64,000 bases of DNA from Gammaproteobacteria bacterium (GCA_030426265.1 JAUHYP010000005.1:1-64000), one strand, 5' to 3'; counted from the first letter of the stretch, positions 1 to 9,071 are shown. Notes: a model not told the origin generated them from the sequence alone. Numbers and translations: made by a program.

Positions 1-797
1 CCGGTGCCGTGAACCGTCAGGGGATGCCCCACCGCGGCCTGCATCAGGAAACGGTTCAAAACCGTGCCGTAGTCTCCGTCGTAGTCGAAGCGGTTGATCA
101 ATCGCTCATCGGTCCGGGTGTCTTCGGTCTCCGTGCCCCAGACGATGCCCTGGTGAAGATCCGTGATTCGCGTTCCGTCATTCTTGTTGTAGAACGCGAA
201 CAACAGCTGGTCCTGGGTTTTCGTCATGTGGTAGATGCTGCCCGGGTTGGGCGGGTAGAGAATTTCCTGCTCGATGACCTCGCCGGTGTCCGTGCTGACC
301 TTGACGGGCAGGTACCCCTCCGGAATCTTCATTCCCGCCGTGCCGTAGCCGTAGACGCCCATCGTGCCGAGGTGGACGAGGTGCGCGTCCAGTCCGGCCT
401 CCACGAGCGCGGTCAGGATGTTGTTGGTGGCGGACAGGTTGTTCTCGACCGTGTAACGCTTGTGCCAGGCCGACTTCATGGAATACGGGGCGGCCCGCTG
501 CTCGGCGAAATGGACGACCGCATCCGGAGAAAAGTCTTTCAGAAGCTCGACCAGCCGAACGAAGTTCTTCGCCACGTCGAACAGTTCGAAATGAATGATG
601 CGGTTCGATACTTCCCGCCAGGCGCGCAACCTGACGCTCATCGGCTGAATCGGCGTCAGCGAGTCCGCCTCGAGCTCGACATCGATCTTGCGACGCGACA
701 GGTTGTCGACGATCACGACTTCGTGACCGGCCTTGGACAGGTGAAGCGCCGTCGGCCAGCCGCAAAAGCCGTCGCCACCCAATACGATGATCTTCAT
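1..797 (-). CDS. sqdB: UDP-sulfoquinovose synthase, C-terminus cut by window edge
   Basis: Partial NAD-dependent short-chain dehydrogenase/epimerase that runs off the left window edge; about 265 residues are visible. The start is the ATG at 797, five bases after a GGGGGGA ribosome site. Visible are the nucleotide-binding GGDGFCGW at residues 7-14, LGTMG with Thr145, and YHMTK with Tyr189 and Lys193. These match the SQD1/SqdB/Agl3 family, including its AEQRAAPYSM and VGHPLTV stretches. The family joins sulfite to UDP-glucose to give UDP-sulfoquinovose. It is the last visible gene of a minus-strand polysaccharide operon, about 100 bp after an APS reductase that can supply sulfite. No SqdX/SqdD lipid transferase is visible, so I infer use in a polysaccharide rather than in sulfolipid. 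A related epimerase with another sulfo-sugar substrate cannot be excluded. Confidence 0.85.
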   Translation of the reverse strand, partial: MKIIVLGGDGFCGWPTALHLSKAGHEVVIVDNLSRRKIDVELEADSLTPIQPMSVRLRAWREVSNRIIHFELFDVAKNFVRLVELLKDFSPDAVVHFAEQRAAPYSMKSAWHKRYTVENNLSATNNILTALVEAGLDAHLVHLGTMGVYGYGTAGMKIPEGYLPVKVSTDTGEVIEQEILYPPNPGSIYHMTKTQDQLLFAFYNKNDGTRITDLHQGIVWGTETEDTRTDERLINRFDYDGDYGTVLNRFLMQAAVGHPLTVHGT

Positions 798-898
798 GGT
801 TCCCCCCACGGATCGTCTGAGATGTGGTTAAACATTGATCAACAGATCATTGCCCACCCGGTTGATGAATCATGTCGATGTCGATGCCTCGCCGGCCG

Positions 899-1588
899 TC
901 AATCGTCGCTGCCGCGCCGGTCTCCGATACTATGAATACCACACTCGCTCTTGTCACTGGCCTTCCAGCGCCCGGAGCGCGGATGCTCTCCCGCCACGAC
1001 CCGGTCCGTACAGGGCAGGCATCCTATGGAGAGGAAGCCGTCTTTCACGAGCGGGTGATTCGGCAATCGATGCTGATCAATATACGCCTGAATGCTTCCC
1101 GCGGACCAATCGGCGATCGGATTGGCGCGCACCAGCCCCTCCAGGATTTCGAGTCGCGGCAGGCTCGAACGCCCCTGGGACTGGAACCGCTTGCGTCCGG
1201 TCATCCAGCACTCGAACGGCGCCAGCGCGTCCATCAGGGGCTTGACCTTGCGAAGCCCGCAACAGGCGTCCGGATCCCTGCTGAAGAGCGTGCCACTGGC
1301 ATCTTTCGATTCGATGTCACCACGGGACGGGCCGATGGTCCGCACGTCCGTCAGGCCCAACAGCATCTGCAGGCGGTCGCGATAGCGCAGGGTCTCGCCG
1401 AACAGCTTTCCGGTATTGATGAACAGGACGGGCACCGAGCAGTCGATCTGCGCCACCAGGTGAATCAGCACGACGGACTCGGCCCCGAACGAGGAAACCA
1501 CGGCCACCCTTCCCCGATACGCCTCCAGAACGCGTTCGAGAAATTCCTGCGTATTGCCCTGGTCCAGGCGTTCGGCCCACTCATTCAC
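899..1588 (-). CDS. cysH: Assimilatory APS reductase of the [4Fe-4S] type
   Basis: 229 aa. It should reduce adenylyl sulfate (APS) to sulfite in the cytoplasm. The PP-loop SSFGAES is at 32-38. The iron-sulfur cysteine pairs are present (Cys109-Cys110 and Cys190-Cys193), which marks the APS-using rather than PAPS-using branch. The catalytic cysteine lies in ECGIH (Cys216). The start is GTG at 1588, nine bases after the upstream sulfotransferase gene, with TTGAGG overlapping that gene's end. It lies between a sulfotransferase and a UDP-sulfoquinovose synthase, away from the usual cys genes. I infer that it supplies sulfite locally for sulfoquinovose synthesis, although it could also be the cell's general CysH. 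Confidence 0.88.
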   Translation of the reverse strand: MNEWAERLDQGNTQEFLERVLEAYRGRVAVVSSFGAESVVLIHLVAQIDCSVPVLFINTGKLFGETLRYRDRLQMLLGLTDVRTIGPSRGDIESKDASGTLFSRDPDACCGLRKVKPLMDALAPFECWMTGRKRFQSQGRSSLPRLEILEGLVRANPIADWSAGSIQAYIDQHRLPNHPLVKDGFLSIGCLPCTDRVVAGEHPRSGRWKASDKSECGIHSIGDRRGSDD

Positions 1589-1597
1589 GATCGAACC

Positions 1598-2476
1598 TCA
1601 ATTGGCCGGCTGCGTGGCGTGACCACTCGAGTCTAGCACCGGGGGCCAGGTTCCTTCCGCCAGGGCCCGGTCCCCTTCGGTCAGGGCCCCGAGCACTTTC
1701 CGCCGCGCGGCGTCGGTCACGCCCGACGCTTCGACCTGGTGGGCGGGGGGCAGCAGGGCATTGCGAATGCCCACGCGCAGCGACCTCGGAATCAGCGCCT
1801 TGATCCGGCGCTGGTACATCCTGCTCTGCACCATGCGCCGGGACAGCTCCCCGCGAAACCGTCGGCGCTGGCCGCCCACATTGGCCTGCACGAACGGTTC
1901 GCTGTAGCCGGTCTCCGGCAACCCCAGGTGCGCGAGGACGCGCCGGGAGACGAGGTCGGGGGACTGGTGCAGATCCTCCAGGCGCACGACCAGCAAGCAG
2001 GCAGGGTCGAATACCTCCAGCCACGGCTCGAGCTGGTATGCGTAACGGCTGAAGCCGATCAGGTCGGGCTCCGAATCCAGCGCTTCTTCGAAGGATGCGG
2101 TGATGCGACCGTTGCCCAGTTCATGGCGATAGTGGCTGTAGGATCGCGCGACCGGGTCACGAACCATGTAGATCAGCCGGAGTGACGGCGAACAGACCGC
2201 CCGCGCACGGGCGGCCACCCCTTCCTGCACGGGCCGCTTGGTATACGCCGTCGACGCTTCGCCGATCCGCTGGCCGGGCCGGGCGGACCGGAACAGGCGA
2301 AGATAGGCCTTCTGTCCGCTTTCATCCAACACCGCGTCATCGCAGAGGTCGTTGGGCTCCTTTTCTTCGGGCATGAACACCTGCGGATGCCCTTTGAGCC
2401 AGCGGTACAGGGTCGTCGTACCCGCCTTCATGGCGCCGATGATCAGGAAATCCGGGGGTCGATCAGTGATCGCCAT
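1598..2476 (-). CDS. Sulfotransferase (PAPS-dependent, heparan-sulfotransferase-like)
   Basis: 292 aa, predicted cytoplasmic. It should move sulfate from PAPS to a glycan acceptor. The 5'-phosphosulfate loop reads IIGAMKAGTTTLY at 12-24. The 3'-phosphate site is RDPVARSYSHY with Arg106 and Ser112. This is the pattern of the Sulfotransfer_1 family related to heparan sulfate N- and O-sulfotransferases. It lies in the polysaccharide operon between the flippase and the APS reductase gene, so the acceptor is probably the repeat unit or a lipid-linked precursor. The exact acceptor cannot be read from the sequence. Confidence 0.85.
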   Translation of the reverse strand: MAITDRPPDFLIIGAMKAGTTTLYRWLKGHPQVFMPEEKEPNDLCDDAVLDESGQKAYLRLFRSARPGQRIGEASTAYTKRPVQEGVAARARAVCSPSLRLIYMVRDPVARSYSHYRHELGNGRITASFEEALDSEPDLIGFSRYAYQLEPWLEVFDPACLLVVRLEDLHQSPDLVSRRVLAHLGLPETGYSEPFVQANVGGQRRRFRGELSRRMVQSRMYQRRIKALIPRSLRVGIRNALLPPAHQVEASGVTDAARRKVLGALTEGDRALAEGTWPPVLDSSGHATQPAN

Positions 2477-2524
2477 GTTCCTGCCATCCCTGTGACCACG
2501 CCAGCAATTGAATCGAGAACCCAG

Positions 2525-3820
2525 TCATTCAGAAACCGGATTCACAGGTGCCTGTCGGGCCCCATATTGAAGCAACTTGCGGACTGCCAGCGAGAAATGC
2601 GCCAGGTTGGCCATGAAAATGGCCGATGCGGTCGCCCACGCGGCCCCGAGCATGTCGAATTGCGGTATGAGCAAAAGAAGCAGAAGCAGGCTGGCCAGGG
2701 CAGCAACGACCAGGACCGCCAGGTTCTGCTTCTCCGCATCAGTCATCATCAGCAACGAACTCGAAGGCCCGGTCAACACGTTGAACAGTTCTGCGGTCGC
2801 CAGGATCCGAAGGACCGGTGCAGCAGCAACGTAAGACGCTCCGAACAGGCCCAGGATCTCCTCAGCAAAGACCATGACCAGAAGGTAGAGAGGCATGCCC
2901 AGAACGATTGCGCCCATGGTGGAGATCCTGAACACGCGCGCCAAGCCAGTGCGATCCCCCTGTTGAAAACGCTTTGCGAACTCCGGCCCCACAGCCAGGT
3001 TGACGATTCGAACCGCGATGCCACACAACAATGCCGTTCGCGCAGCTGCCGCGTAAGGACCGGCATCCTGCATGCTGGAAAGCGCGCCCAGGAGAAAAAT
3101 ATCCCAGCTTCTCACGCCGAATCTCGCCATGCTCGAAATGGCCATCGGGAGCGATACTGGCCAGACATCCCGAAGCACGCTTGCTGTCACCTGCGCTGGC
3201 CTGATCAAACCGAGTGGCAACAACCATCGGAAACAGACCATCTGAACCAGTACAAACAAGCCCACGAAAACCACGACGACCGACGTCAGCGTTTGCGATG
3301 GAACAAACAACAGGTACACCAGCATCACAGCTGGAAGGACGAGCCGCCTCGGCGCCAGGGCCTGTACCAGGTAACCACGGCCCCGTGTGCCACCTTCACG
3401 CCACGTGTCGATCGCATAGAGCGGCAAGGTCATCGCGGCGATCACGAGCCCCCTGACGGTCGGCTCCGATCCAAACCAGTTCGCTGCCAGCAACAACAGC
3501 AAGGCGACCAACATGGAGACAATGATGACCGCTGCCAACGAGGTGACCAGGAGCTGCTGTTCAGTGCCAGCGGCACCTCCAGCCTGGTAGCGCGGCACGA
3601 GCCGCATGAGGCTGAATCCGAACCCCAGGGACGTGAGCAGACAAAGGACCTGCGCCAATGCCAGGGCAGCGCTGAAAATGCCGAATTCTTCGACGGTGAG
3701 ACTTCGCGCCAAAACAACATTCAGCACGTATCCCAAACCGACACCCAGCGGCAGTATCAGAGCCGACATTGTGATGGCCTTGCCGACGTCTTGCCGGCCC
3801 ATTCGTGCCGCGAAGCTCAT
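2525..3820 (-). CDS. Polysaccharide repeat-unit flippase (Wzx/MATE-like)
   Basis: 431 aa with about 12-14 hydrophobic segments over its whole length. This is the topology and size of the MOP-superfamily oligosaccharide flippases, which move undecaprenyl-linked repeat units across the inner membrane. The N-terminal stretch with VLARSLTVEEFGIFSAALA is typical of this family. It sits between two sulfotransferase-fold genes in the same operon as the Wzy-like polymerase, which supports a Wzx role in Wzx/Wzy-dependent export. Base composition here looks more AT-rich by eye than the rest of the window. Confidence 0.85.
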   Translation of the reverse strand: MSFAARMGRQDVGKAITMSALILPLGVGLGYVLNVVLARSLTVEEFGIFSAALALAQVLCLLTSLGFGFSLMRLVPRYQAGGAAGTEQQLLVTSLAAVIIVSMLVALLLLLAANWFGSEPTVRGLVIAAMTLPLYAIDTWREGGTRGRGYLVQALAPRRLVLPAVMLVYLLFVPSQTLTSVVVVFVGLFVLVQMVCFRWLLPLGLIRPAQVTASVLRDVWPVSLPMAISSMARFGVRSWDIFLLGALSSMQDAGPYAAAARTALLCGIAVRIVNLAVGPEFAKRFQQGDRTGLARVFRISTMGAIVLGMPLYLLVMVFAEEILGLFGASYVAAAPVLRILATAELFNVLTGPSSSLLMMTDAEKQNLAVLVVAALASLLLLLLLIPQFDMLGAAWATASAIFMANLAHFSLAVRKLLQYGARQAPVNPVSE

Positions 3821-3862
3821 GGGGCAGTCGACGCGCCAGCTGGTGCCACCGCTGCCGATTGG

Positions 3863-4597
3863 TCAGTCACGTTCGGACCACGACTGGTATTCGGCAAAAA
3901 GCGCCCGGGCCGATTCGAGGATGTGACTGTCCGCCAACCCGTCAATCTGTGACCTGGTTTGCGCAAGGGCCATCTCGCGCTCTTCGTGTGGTCTTGCCAC
4001 CGCTCCGGCCCGGAACTTTGCTCCACCAAACCTCAGTTGGTGAATTCGATCGATCTCCGCAAAGCACTCGCTCACGTGCTCCTCGCTATGGACGAATGGC
4101 TTGAATTCACAGGAAAAACGGTCGTTCAGGCGCTGCATGACCGCTCCGAAGTCCCCGGTAACCTGGTCGAATGTCGCAACCACGAAAGCGTGCTCGTATC
4201 CCACCAGGCGCCGGTAGAATCGCAACCAGCTGCGCAGGGCCTGCCGCACCCTGATGACGGGTTCACGCGTGACGAAGGAAGCAACAGCCGAGCTTGGCTC
4301 GCGGACCAATACCAACGTAGGCAGTTCGAGCCTTGTGGCCCGAATGACCTGGGCGGGCGCATGAAAATGATGTGCCATGTCGATCTGCCTGGACTGGGAC
4401 ATTCGAAAGGCAGTTTCCGCGAACGTATTGGCACTCCTGGGCCACCCCTCGATCACCACTTCAGTTCCGGGACGAACTCCGCGTGCGTTGCCTCGACTGG
4501 CAACGACATTGGTTAGCGGCATATAGATAAATGGATGGTCTGCGGCCCAGGTTCGAAGCTCGTAACGGGCGCGCCTGGGAAATCCTCCAACGTTCAT
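3863..4597 (-). CDS. Small sulfotransferase-fold protein of the polysaccharide operon
   Basis: 244 aa. EGWPRSANTFAE near residue 30 resembles the 5'-phosphosulfate loop. LVREPSSAVASFV resembles the 3'-phosphate site (Arg, then Ser). The start is ATG 4597 because it overlaps the stop of the upstream polymerase as ATGA; a longer reading from 4756 would run deep into the polymerase gene. This coupling indicates co-expression. I infer a second glycan sulfotransferase acting on a different acceptor from the one at 1598-2476. The P-loop core could alternatively belong to a distant sulfotransferase-like family with another donor. Confidence 0.7.
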   Translation of the reverse strand: MNVGGFPRRARYELRTWAADHPFIYMPLTNVVASRGNARGVRPGTEVVIEGWPRSANTFAETAFRMSQSRQIDMAHHFHAPAQVIRATRLELPTLVLVREPSSAVASFVTREPVIRVRQALRSWLRFYRRLVGYEHAFVVATFDQVTGDFGAVMQRLNDRFSCEFKPFVHSEEHVSECFAEIDRIHQLRFGGAKFRAGAVARPHEEREMALAQTRSQIDGLADSHILESARALFAEYQSWSERD

Positions 4598-6099
4598 TCC
4601 GACGCCAGGCCGAATCGCTGCCAGGAAGGGCGTCTCAGTGATCCTGGTCGCCTGCCGATGAACACGAGCGCCAACGCGCTGATCAGAAGGATGGCCATTG
4701 CGTTGGAAACGGCCAGGGAAAAATTGAGCTCGACCGTCTGTTCGAACACAAACCAACTGCTCAAGGAATAAACCAGGACGGCATTTCTCGACTTCGATTC
4801 AAGCAGGGGCCTGAACGAGTTGTACCAGACGCGCAGAAACATGCCTGTCAGAAATGTGATCAACGGGACCCCTGCCAAGCCGAAGTTGAGGTATGCCTCG
4901 CCCACCAGGCCCGGGGGGTACCCACCCACGCCTGTGCGGCGCCCATAAACCTCGGATTTGATGAATTTGCCTATCGAAATGGTCGGTTTTGCTGGCCAGA
5001 CTTGCCTGGGAATCGGTAACGCAAGCAAAGTGGCATAGGTGGCACCTCGCTGATAATCGACCAACTCTGGCACGCGATCGACGATGACGCCCGTTCGAAT
5101 GAAGGGAAAGAAATTTCCGGACCCCACGACCCGGTCCATGACCAGTCCACCTGCACCACCTGCGAAGTCGCTGAGGTCGGTCTCCTCTCTCATCTCGCGC
5201 AACAAGCCCAGGCTGATGAGAACAAACAGCGCAAAAGCCGCAACGCCGAACGCCAGGGAAAGCTTCAGCTTTCGCCGAATGCAGACTGCGGCAACGACCA
5301 TGGAAATGACGTAAACGAGCGTCGCCGACCTTGAGCTGGTGAAGACGCCCGGGCTGAGAACAACGACCAGAAGGAATGCGGCGAGCAGAACGACGAACAA
5401 TAGCTGCGCCCGCGAAAGCGGTGCTCGTGGGCCGCTCACCCAAAGATACAGCAGCAGCAAAGCGACGGCCGACAAGGAGCCGAGATAGCGCAGATAGCTG
5501 AGTGCCACCGGCAGTTCTCCCCCCGCGAGATCATCCACCATCAGTGAGCGCTTCTTGAATGCGGTTTCGAGCGAAGACAGGTCGGCCCCCGTCATGATGA
5601 GCAGAAGGGCCAACATGCCGATGGACACGAGTGCGGAAAAGAGGCAGAACAAGGTCAGGCGGCGGGCGGACCAGTCCGTGCGACGAAACACCTGCAGCCG
5701 TTCGACGGGCCATCGCTTGCGGGAGGTCAGATACCCCAGCGACAGGGTCGCGAGGCCGAAAACGCTCAACAGGCCATGGGTCGCGATGTCACCCAGCGGA
5801 ACGGTATCCGTCAACACGACCACGCGCGGGCTATCTGAATGAGCAACCCAGTAGGCGCGCAGTGTTGCGCCGATGAAGACCGACAGCATGATGAACAATG
5901 GCGGTTCGAACAGGAAGAACTGCTTTCTCAGAAGGAAGGGCAACGATGCCGCAACGAAACAGAGTGTTCCCGTGAAAACGAGGAAACTCTGTTCGGGATC
6001 CGCCACCAGGAGGTGGCACAACGCGGCCAACAACACACCGGCGTTGACGAAGACGACGGACTTGTTGCTGGACCAGGCCTTGATGTGCAGGCGCATCAT
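4594..6099 (-). CDS. O-antigen/exopolysaccharide polymerase (Wzy-like)
   Basis: 501 aa integral membrane protein with many hydrophobic segments and a large loop at about residues 320-390. Near the C-terminus GLVGEAYLNFGLAGVPLITF is typical of Wzy/EpsG-type polymerases, which link repeat units on the periplasmic face. Two adjacent ATGs (6099 and 6096) follow AGGGTGAG. The stop overlaps the start of the following sulfotransferase-fold gene. Wzy proteins vary strongly in sequence, so the call rests on topology, this motif and the operon. Confidence 0.75.
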   Translation of the reverse strand: MMRLHIKAWSSNKSVVFVNAGVLLAALCHLLVADPEQSFLVFTGTLCFVAASLPFLLRKQFFLFEPPLFIMLSVFIGATLRAYWVAHSDSPRVVVLTDTVPLGDIATHGLLSVFGLATLSLGYLTSRKRWPVERLQVFRRTDWSARRLTLFCLFSALVSIGMLALLLIMTGADLSSLETAFKKRSLMVDDLAGGELPVALSYLRYLGSLSAVALLLLYLWVSGPRAPLSRAQLLFVVLLAAFLLVVVLSPGVFTSSRSATLVYVISMVVAAVCIRRKLKLSLAFGVAAFALFVLISLGLLREMREETDLSDFAGGAGGLVMDRVVGSGNFFPFIRTGVIVDRVPELVDYQRGATYATLLALPIPRQVWPAKPTISIGKFIKSEVYGRRTGVGGYPPGLVGEAYLNFGLAGVPLITFLTGMFLRVWYNSFRPLLESKSRNAVLVYSLSSWFVFEQTVELNFSLAVSNAMAILLISALALVFIGRRPGSLRRPSWQRFGLASE

Positions 6100-6161
6100 C
6101 GGCTCACCCTGAATACTCCAGCACCGGTTTGAGCCTGGTGTACGTCACCCACGGGTACACG

Positions 6162-6182
6162 GGAAGCACACCTGCTGCTTCC
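6162..6182 (-). other. Hairpin directly after the S8 peptidase stop codon
   Basis: Seven-base arms (6162-6168 and 6176-6182) with a seven-base loop abut the TAA stop of the upstream peptidase gene. A second weaker hairpin (GTGTAC/GTACAC arms) follows just downstream on the transcript. There is no U-tract, so this may be a weak terminator, a pause site or an mRNA 3'-end stabiliser between the peptidase and the polymerase genes. Confidence 0.3.
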
Positions 6183-9071
6183 TTATTGCTCGGGAATCTC
6201 AAAAAGGCGGTCGGACAACGGCACAATGTTCAAGGCGCTGAGCAGGGACGTATCCCGAATCTGGAGCGTCAGGAACCGATCCGTCACACGCACCCTGAGC
6301 AGAACGATTTCCGGCGCGCCATTGGTATTGACGTCCTGCATCGCTGCATGCTGCCAGATGTCGAAGCCCGAGGACGCAATGAGGTTGCTGATGAAGGCCC
6401 CGCCCTGCGGGTCCCGGTTGTGGACAATCGAAGCCCCGTCTTCGAGACGCAGCAGGTTGACCGAAACGTGGTCGGGCCCCGCGGATTGAATTCCCAGGGG
6501 AATGGCGCCATCCAGCAGTACCCTGTCGGCCAGAAGCGTACCGGCAAAGGCGTCGTGGCAGCGAAGTCGTGGCCGTTCGTTCGACAGTTGATACAACAGG
6601 ACACAGACGTCCGTTCCATCCAGCGTTGCGAGGCCGAGGGGGACATATGTGGCCGAAAACGCGATGGTTGCCCCGGTCTGGATCCCGGACAGGACGTCCC
6701 ATACCTCGAGGCTCGCCACGCCCGAGCCGGAGGACCAGGAGAGCACCGCCACTTCCGTTGCGCTGATCGGCTCCATTCCGCGAACCACCATTCCAGAGCC
6801 CAGCAAGGTGCTTTTGAGTTGGGCGCCCGTGAAGGCGTCCCGAGCCTCCATGATCAGCGTGCCCGTTGCATCTTCCTGCCGTAACGTGGCCACCAGGTCC
6901 GTTCCAAGGCCCGTGAAAGCGGCAACCGAGTATCCCGGGGGCAACAACCGGCTGTGCAGGATGGCGCCATCCAACAGGGCGAGCGTCATGACCTGGGCCC
7001 TGCCGTCGCTGTCGCGCTGGCGCTCGACCAACAGGTGGTCGGTGCCGAGTGCCGCAACGCCTCGGGGCGTAAATCCAGGAGGTAGCAGGTTCGACCAGAT
7101 GGTAACGTCCGTGTCACTGTCTTTCGCCAGGATTCGAATCCGGTCATTGTCCGACCGGACCACCATGACGATGATCTCCGGGCTGTCGTTGCCGTTCTGG
7201 TCGGGCACCACCAGCACTCTCTCGAACACGCCACCGGCGGCACGGACGGCTTCAGGCCCCTCGATCAGGCCCGAACCGCTGTCGAACTCGAACCCGGAAC
7301 CGGTCGGCGATCCGGAGGCCGTCTGCAGGATATCCACGGAAGAGAGCTTGAGCGCCTGGCGAATCTGCCACGGAGTCAGGATCGGATCCTTCTCCAGTAT
7401 CAGTGCCGCCATTGCAGCGGCATGCGGCGCCGCGGCGGAAGTCCCGAAGAAATTCGGGAAGCCGTTGGGTTCGATGTCCTGCCCGAAAAAGGTCGTGTCC
7501 GTCCCGTCCGGCGCGGTGATCTCGGGTTTCTGGCGAAGGATGTTCTGTGGGTCGCCGTCGAGGTCGAACAGGATGGGCGTCCCTCCAGCGGACGAGAAGT
7601 CCTCGAGGCGTGGCGGAGAAACGCCGAAATCCGGCGTGCCGAAGTACGGCGCCGCGCCCACCGCGATGGCGCCCGCGGCGTTGGCGTGTCCGTAACTGGT
7701 GGTGGCATCCACGCCGTCGTAGCTCTCCGCGAAGGAGATGGAGCCCAGGGTGACCAGCTGTATCAGCCCCGGGTCCGGGCCGTCGAACAGCTCGATGGAG
7801 ATTTCCAGGTCTCCCGCCCCGGTGATTTCACCCAATTCGATGGCGTCGCCGCCGGTATTGATGTCAGTGAAGCACGCGAAAGGATCCGTCGCGCCCACCG
7901 GGAAGTAGAAACAGACATCGATGTCGTTGAGCGCACCCGTTCCCCCACTCACCGAGAAAAACGGGTCCTGCCAGTTGAAGACATAGAACGTGTCGCTGGT
8001 CTGGGTGATCGTCAGGCGCGTATCCGTCCCGGCGCCCGGATCGAAATCATGCAGGTCGCCGCCCACGGGTCCGGCAATGCCCGAAGACACGAAGGGCGCC
8101 TGGTACCCCTCGCGGTCGTTGTTGCCGGCGGAAGAAAAATAGACCTTGCGGGCGCGATTCACGGCGTCCGCGGCCTGTGCGATGACACCGTCCTGGAACA
8201 TGGGCTCGGCGAAGTAGATGATGTCGTCGACGATCACGTCCGCGTCCGGACCGAGGGGGTCAGCCAGGTCGAGAATCGCATTGGCGAAGCCGGCCTGGCC
8301 CCCGATGAATGCGGAAGCAAAGGCCAGGTCCGCGCCCGGGGCCACGTCATGAACCAGCTGCAGCATCGCGCGACCCTCGTCGATGCACCCGCTGCCGAGA
8401 TCCGAGAGCACGGTGACCGTCGCAGGGAGATCACCACTGGCGACGTCGTCGGCCGCATCCGGCGCGACACCCGTGCAGTCGTAACTGTCGGACAGTACGC
8501 CGACGGTGACGCCCGAGCCATCCAGGCCGAACGCGGCCCGCACATCGTCGGTCCTCATGGCGGCATCCCCCTGGCTGGTGACCGCGCCGACATTCCGGTA
8601 GGCGGCCGACAGGCGCATGAATTTCAGCTCCGACAGGGCCTCGGCCTCGGGCAGCGCAGTAATGGGAATGACGCCCGAAACCATCCGCCCGAAGGTGTAG
8701 ACCGGGTCCATGCCCAGCGATTCGAACTTTGCGGCAAGCGCCTGGGGATCCCCGGAAGCGCTCGCGTCCACCACGACCGACTCGCCGTCGAGCATCGCCA
8801 TGCTCTGTTCCGACAGGAATTCACCGACCGGCTGGCCGTCCGCCTTGGCCTGCAGGTACGCCTGGTGCTCCTCGTACAGCAAGCGGATGCCTCGCGTGAC
8901 CTTGGTTCGTTCCGGGTCCTTGCGCTGAACGGGTTCCGGCGAACCGACATCCTGTGTCGTCGCCGAACCACCATCCACGCCTTGCGGTATCGCAACCTGG
9001 ATGTCGGAAAATGCCGGACCGGCGATGAGAAGCAAAGAGGCGGTGACTACGAACTGCTTGCAGATGTTCAT
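6183..9071 (-). CDS. Exported subtilisin-like serine peptidase (S8 family)
   Basis: 962 aa with a clear signal peptide (hydrophobic residues 7-20, ending AFS). The catalytic core spans roughly residues 185-580: Asp195 in GVLSDSYD, His241 in LVHDVAPGA, oxyanion Asn317 in SSAGNN and Ser545 in GTSAAAPH. This variant lacks the HGTHV form of the histidine motif but fits a known S8 subgroup with EGRAMLQLVHDVAPGA. About 350 C-terminal residues form repeated beta-strand units of the PDQNGNDSPEI type, like a surface-binding or propeller region. The substrate is unknown. Its place between glycan genes suggests a surface or secreted enzyme, but a role in the polysaccharide pathway is not shown. Confidence 0.85.
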   Translation of the reverse strand: MNICKQFVVTASLLLIAGPAFSDIQVAIPQGVDGGSATTQDVGSPEPVQRKDPERTKVTRGIRLLYEEHQAYLQAKADGQPVGEFLSEQSMAMLDGESVVVDASASGDPQALAAKFESLGMDPVYTFGRMVSGVIPITALPEAEALSELKFMRLSAAYRNVGAVTSQGDAAMRTDDVRAAFGLDGSGVTVGVLSDSYDCTGVAPDAADDVASGDLPATVTVLSDLGSGCIDEGRAMLQLVHDVAPGADLAFASAFIGGQAGFANAILDLADPLGPDADVIVDDIIYFAEPMFQDGVIAQAADAVNRARKVYFSSAGNNDREGYQAPFVSSGIAGPVGGDLHDFDPGAGTDTRLTITQTSDTFYVFNWQDPFFSVSGGTGALNDIDVCFYFPVGATDPFACFTDINTGGDAIELGEITGAGDLEISIELFDGPDPGLIQLVTLGSISFAESYDGVDATTSYGHANAAGAIAVGAAPYFGTPDFGVSPPRLEDFSSAGGTPILFDLDGDPQNILRQKPEITAPDGTDTTFFGQDIEPNGFPNFFGTSAAAPHAAAMAALILEKDPILTPWQIRQALKLSSVDILQTASGSPTGSGFEFDSGSGLIEGPEAVRAAGGVFERVLVVPDQNGNDSPEIIVMVVRSDNDRIRILAKDSDTDVTIWSNLLPPGFTPRGVAALGTDHLLVERQRDSDGRAQVMTLALLDGAILHSRLLPPGYSVAAFTGLGTDLVATLRQEDATGTLIMEARDAFTGAQLKSTLLGSGMVVRGMEPISATEVAVLSWSSGSGVASLEVWDVLSGIQTGATIAFSATYVPLGLATLDGTDVCVLLYQLSNERPRLRCHDAFAGTLLADRVLLDGAIPLGIQSAGPDHVSVNLLRLEDGASIVHNRDPQGGAFISNLIASSGFDIWQHAAMQDVNTNGAPEIVLLRVRVTDRFLTLQIRDTSLLSALNIVPLSDRLFEIPEQ

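Noticed and set aside
2387-3952. Open frame of about 520 codons on the plus strand across the flippase gene
   Set aside because: Its translation is a low-complexity Gln/Arg/His-rich mix, while the minus strand encodes a clear multi-helix flippase.
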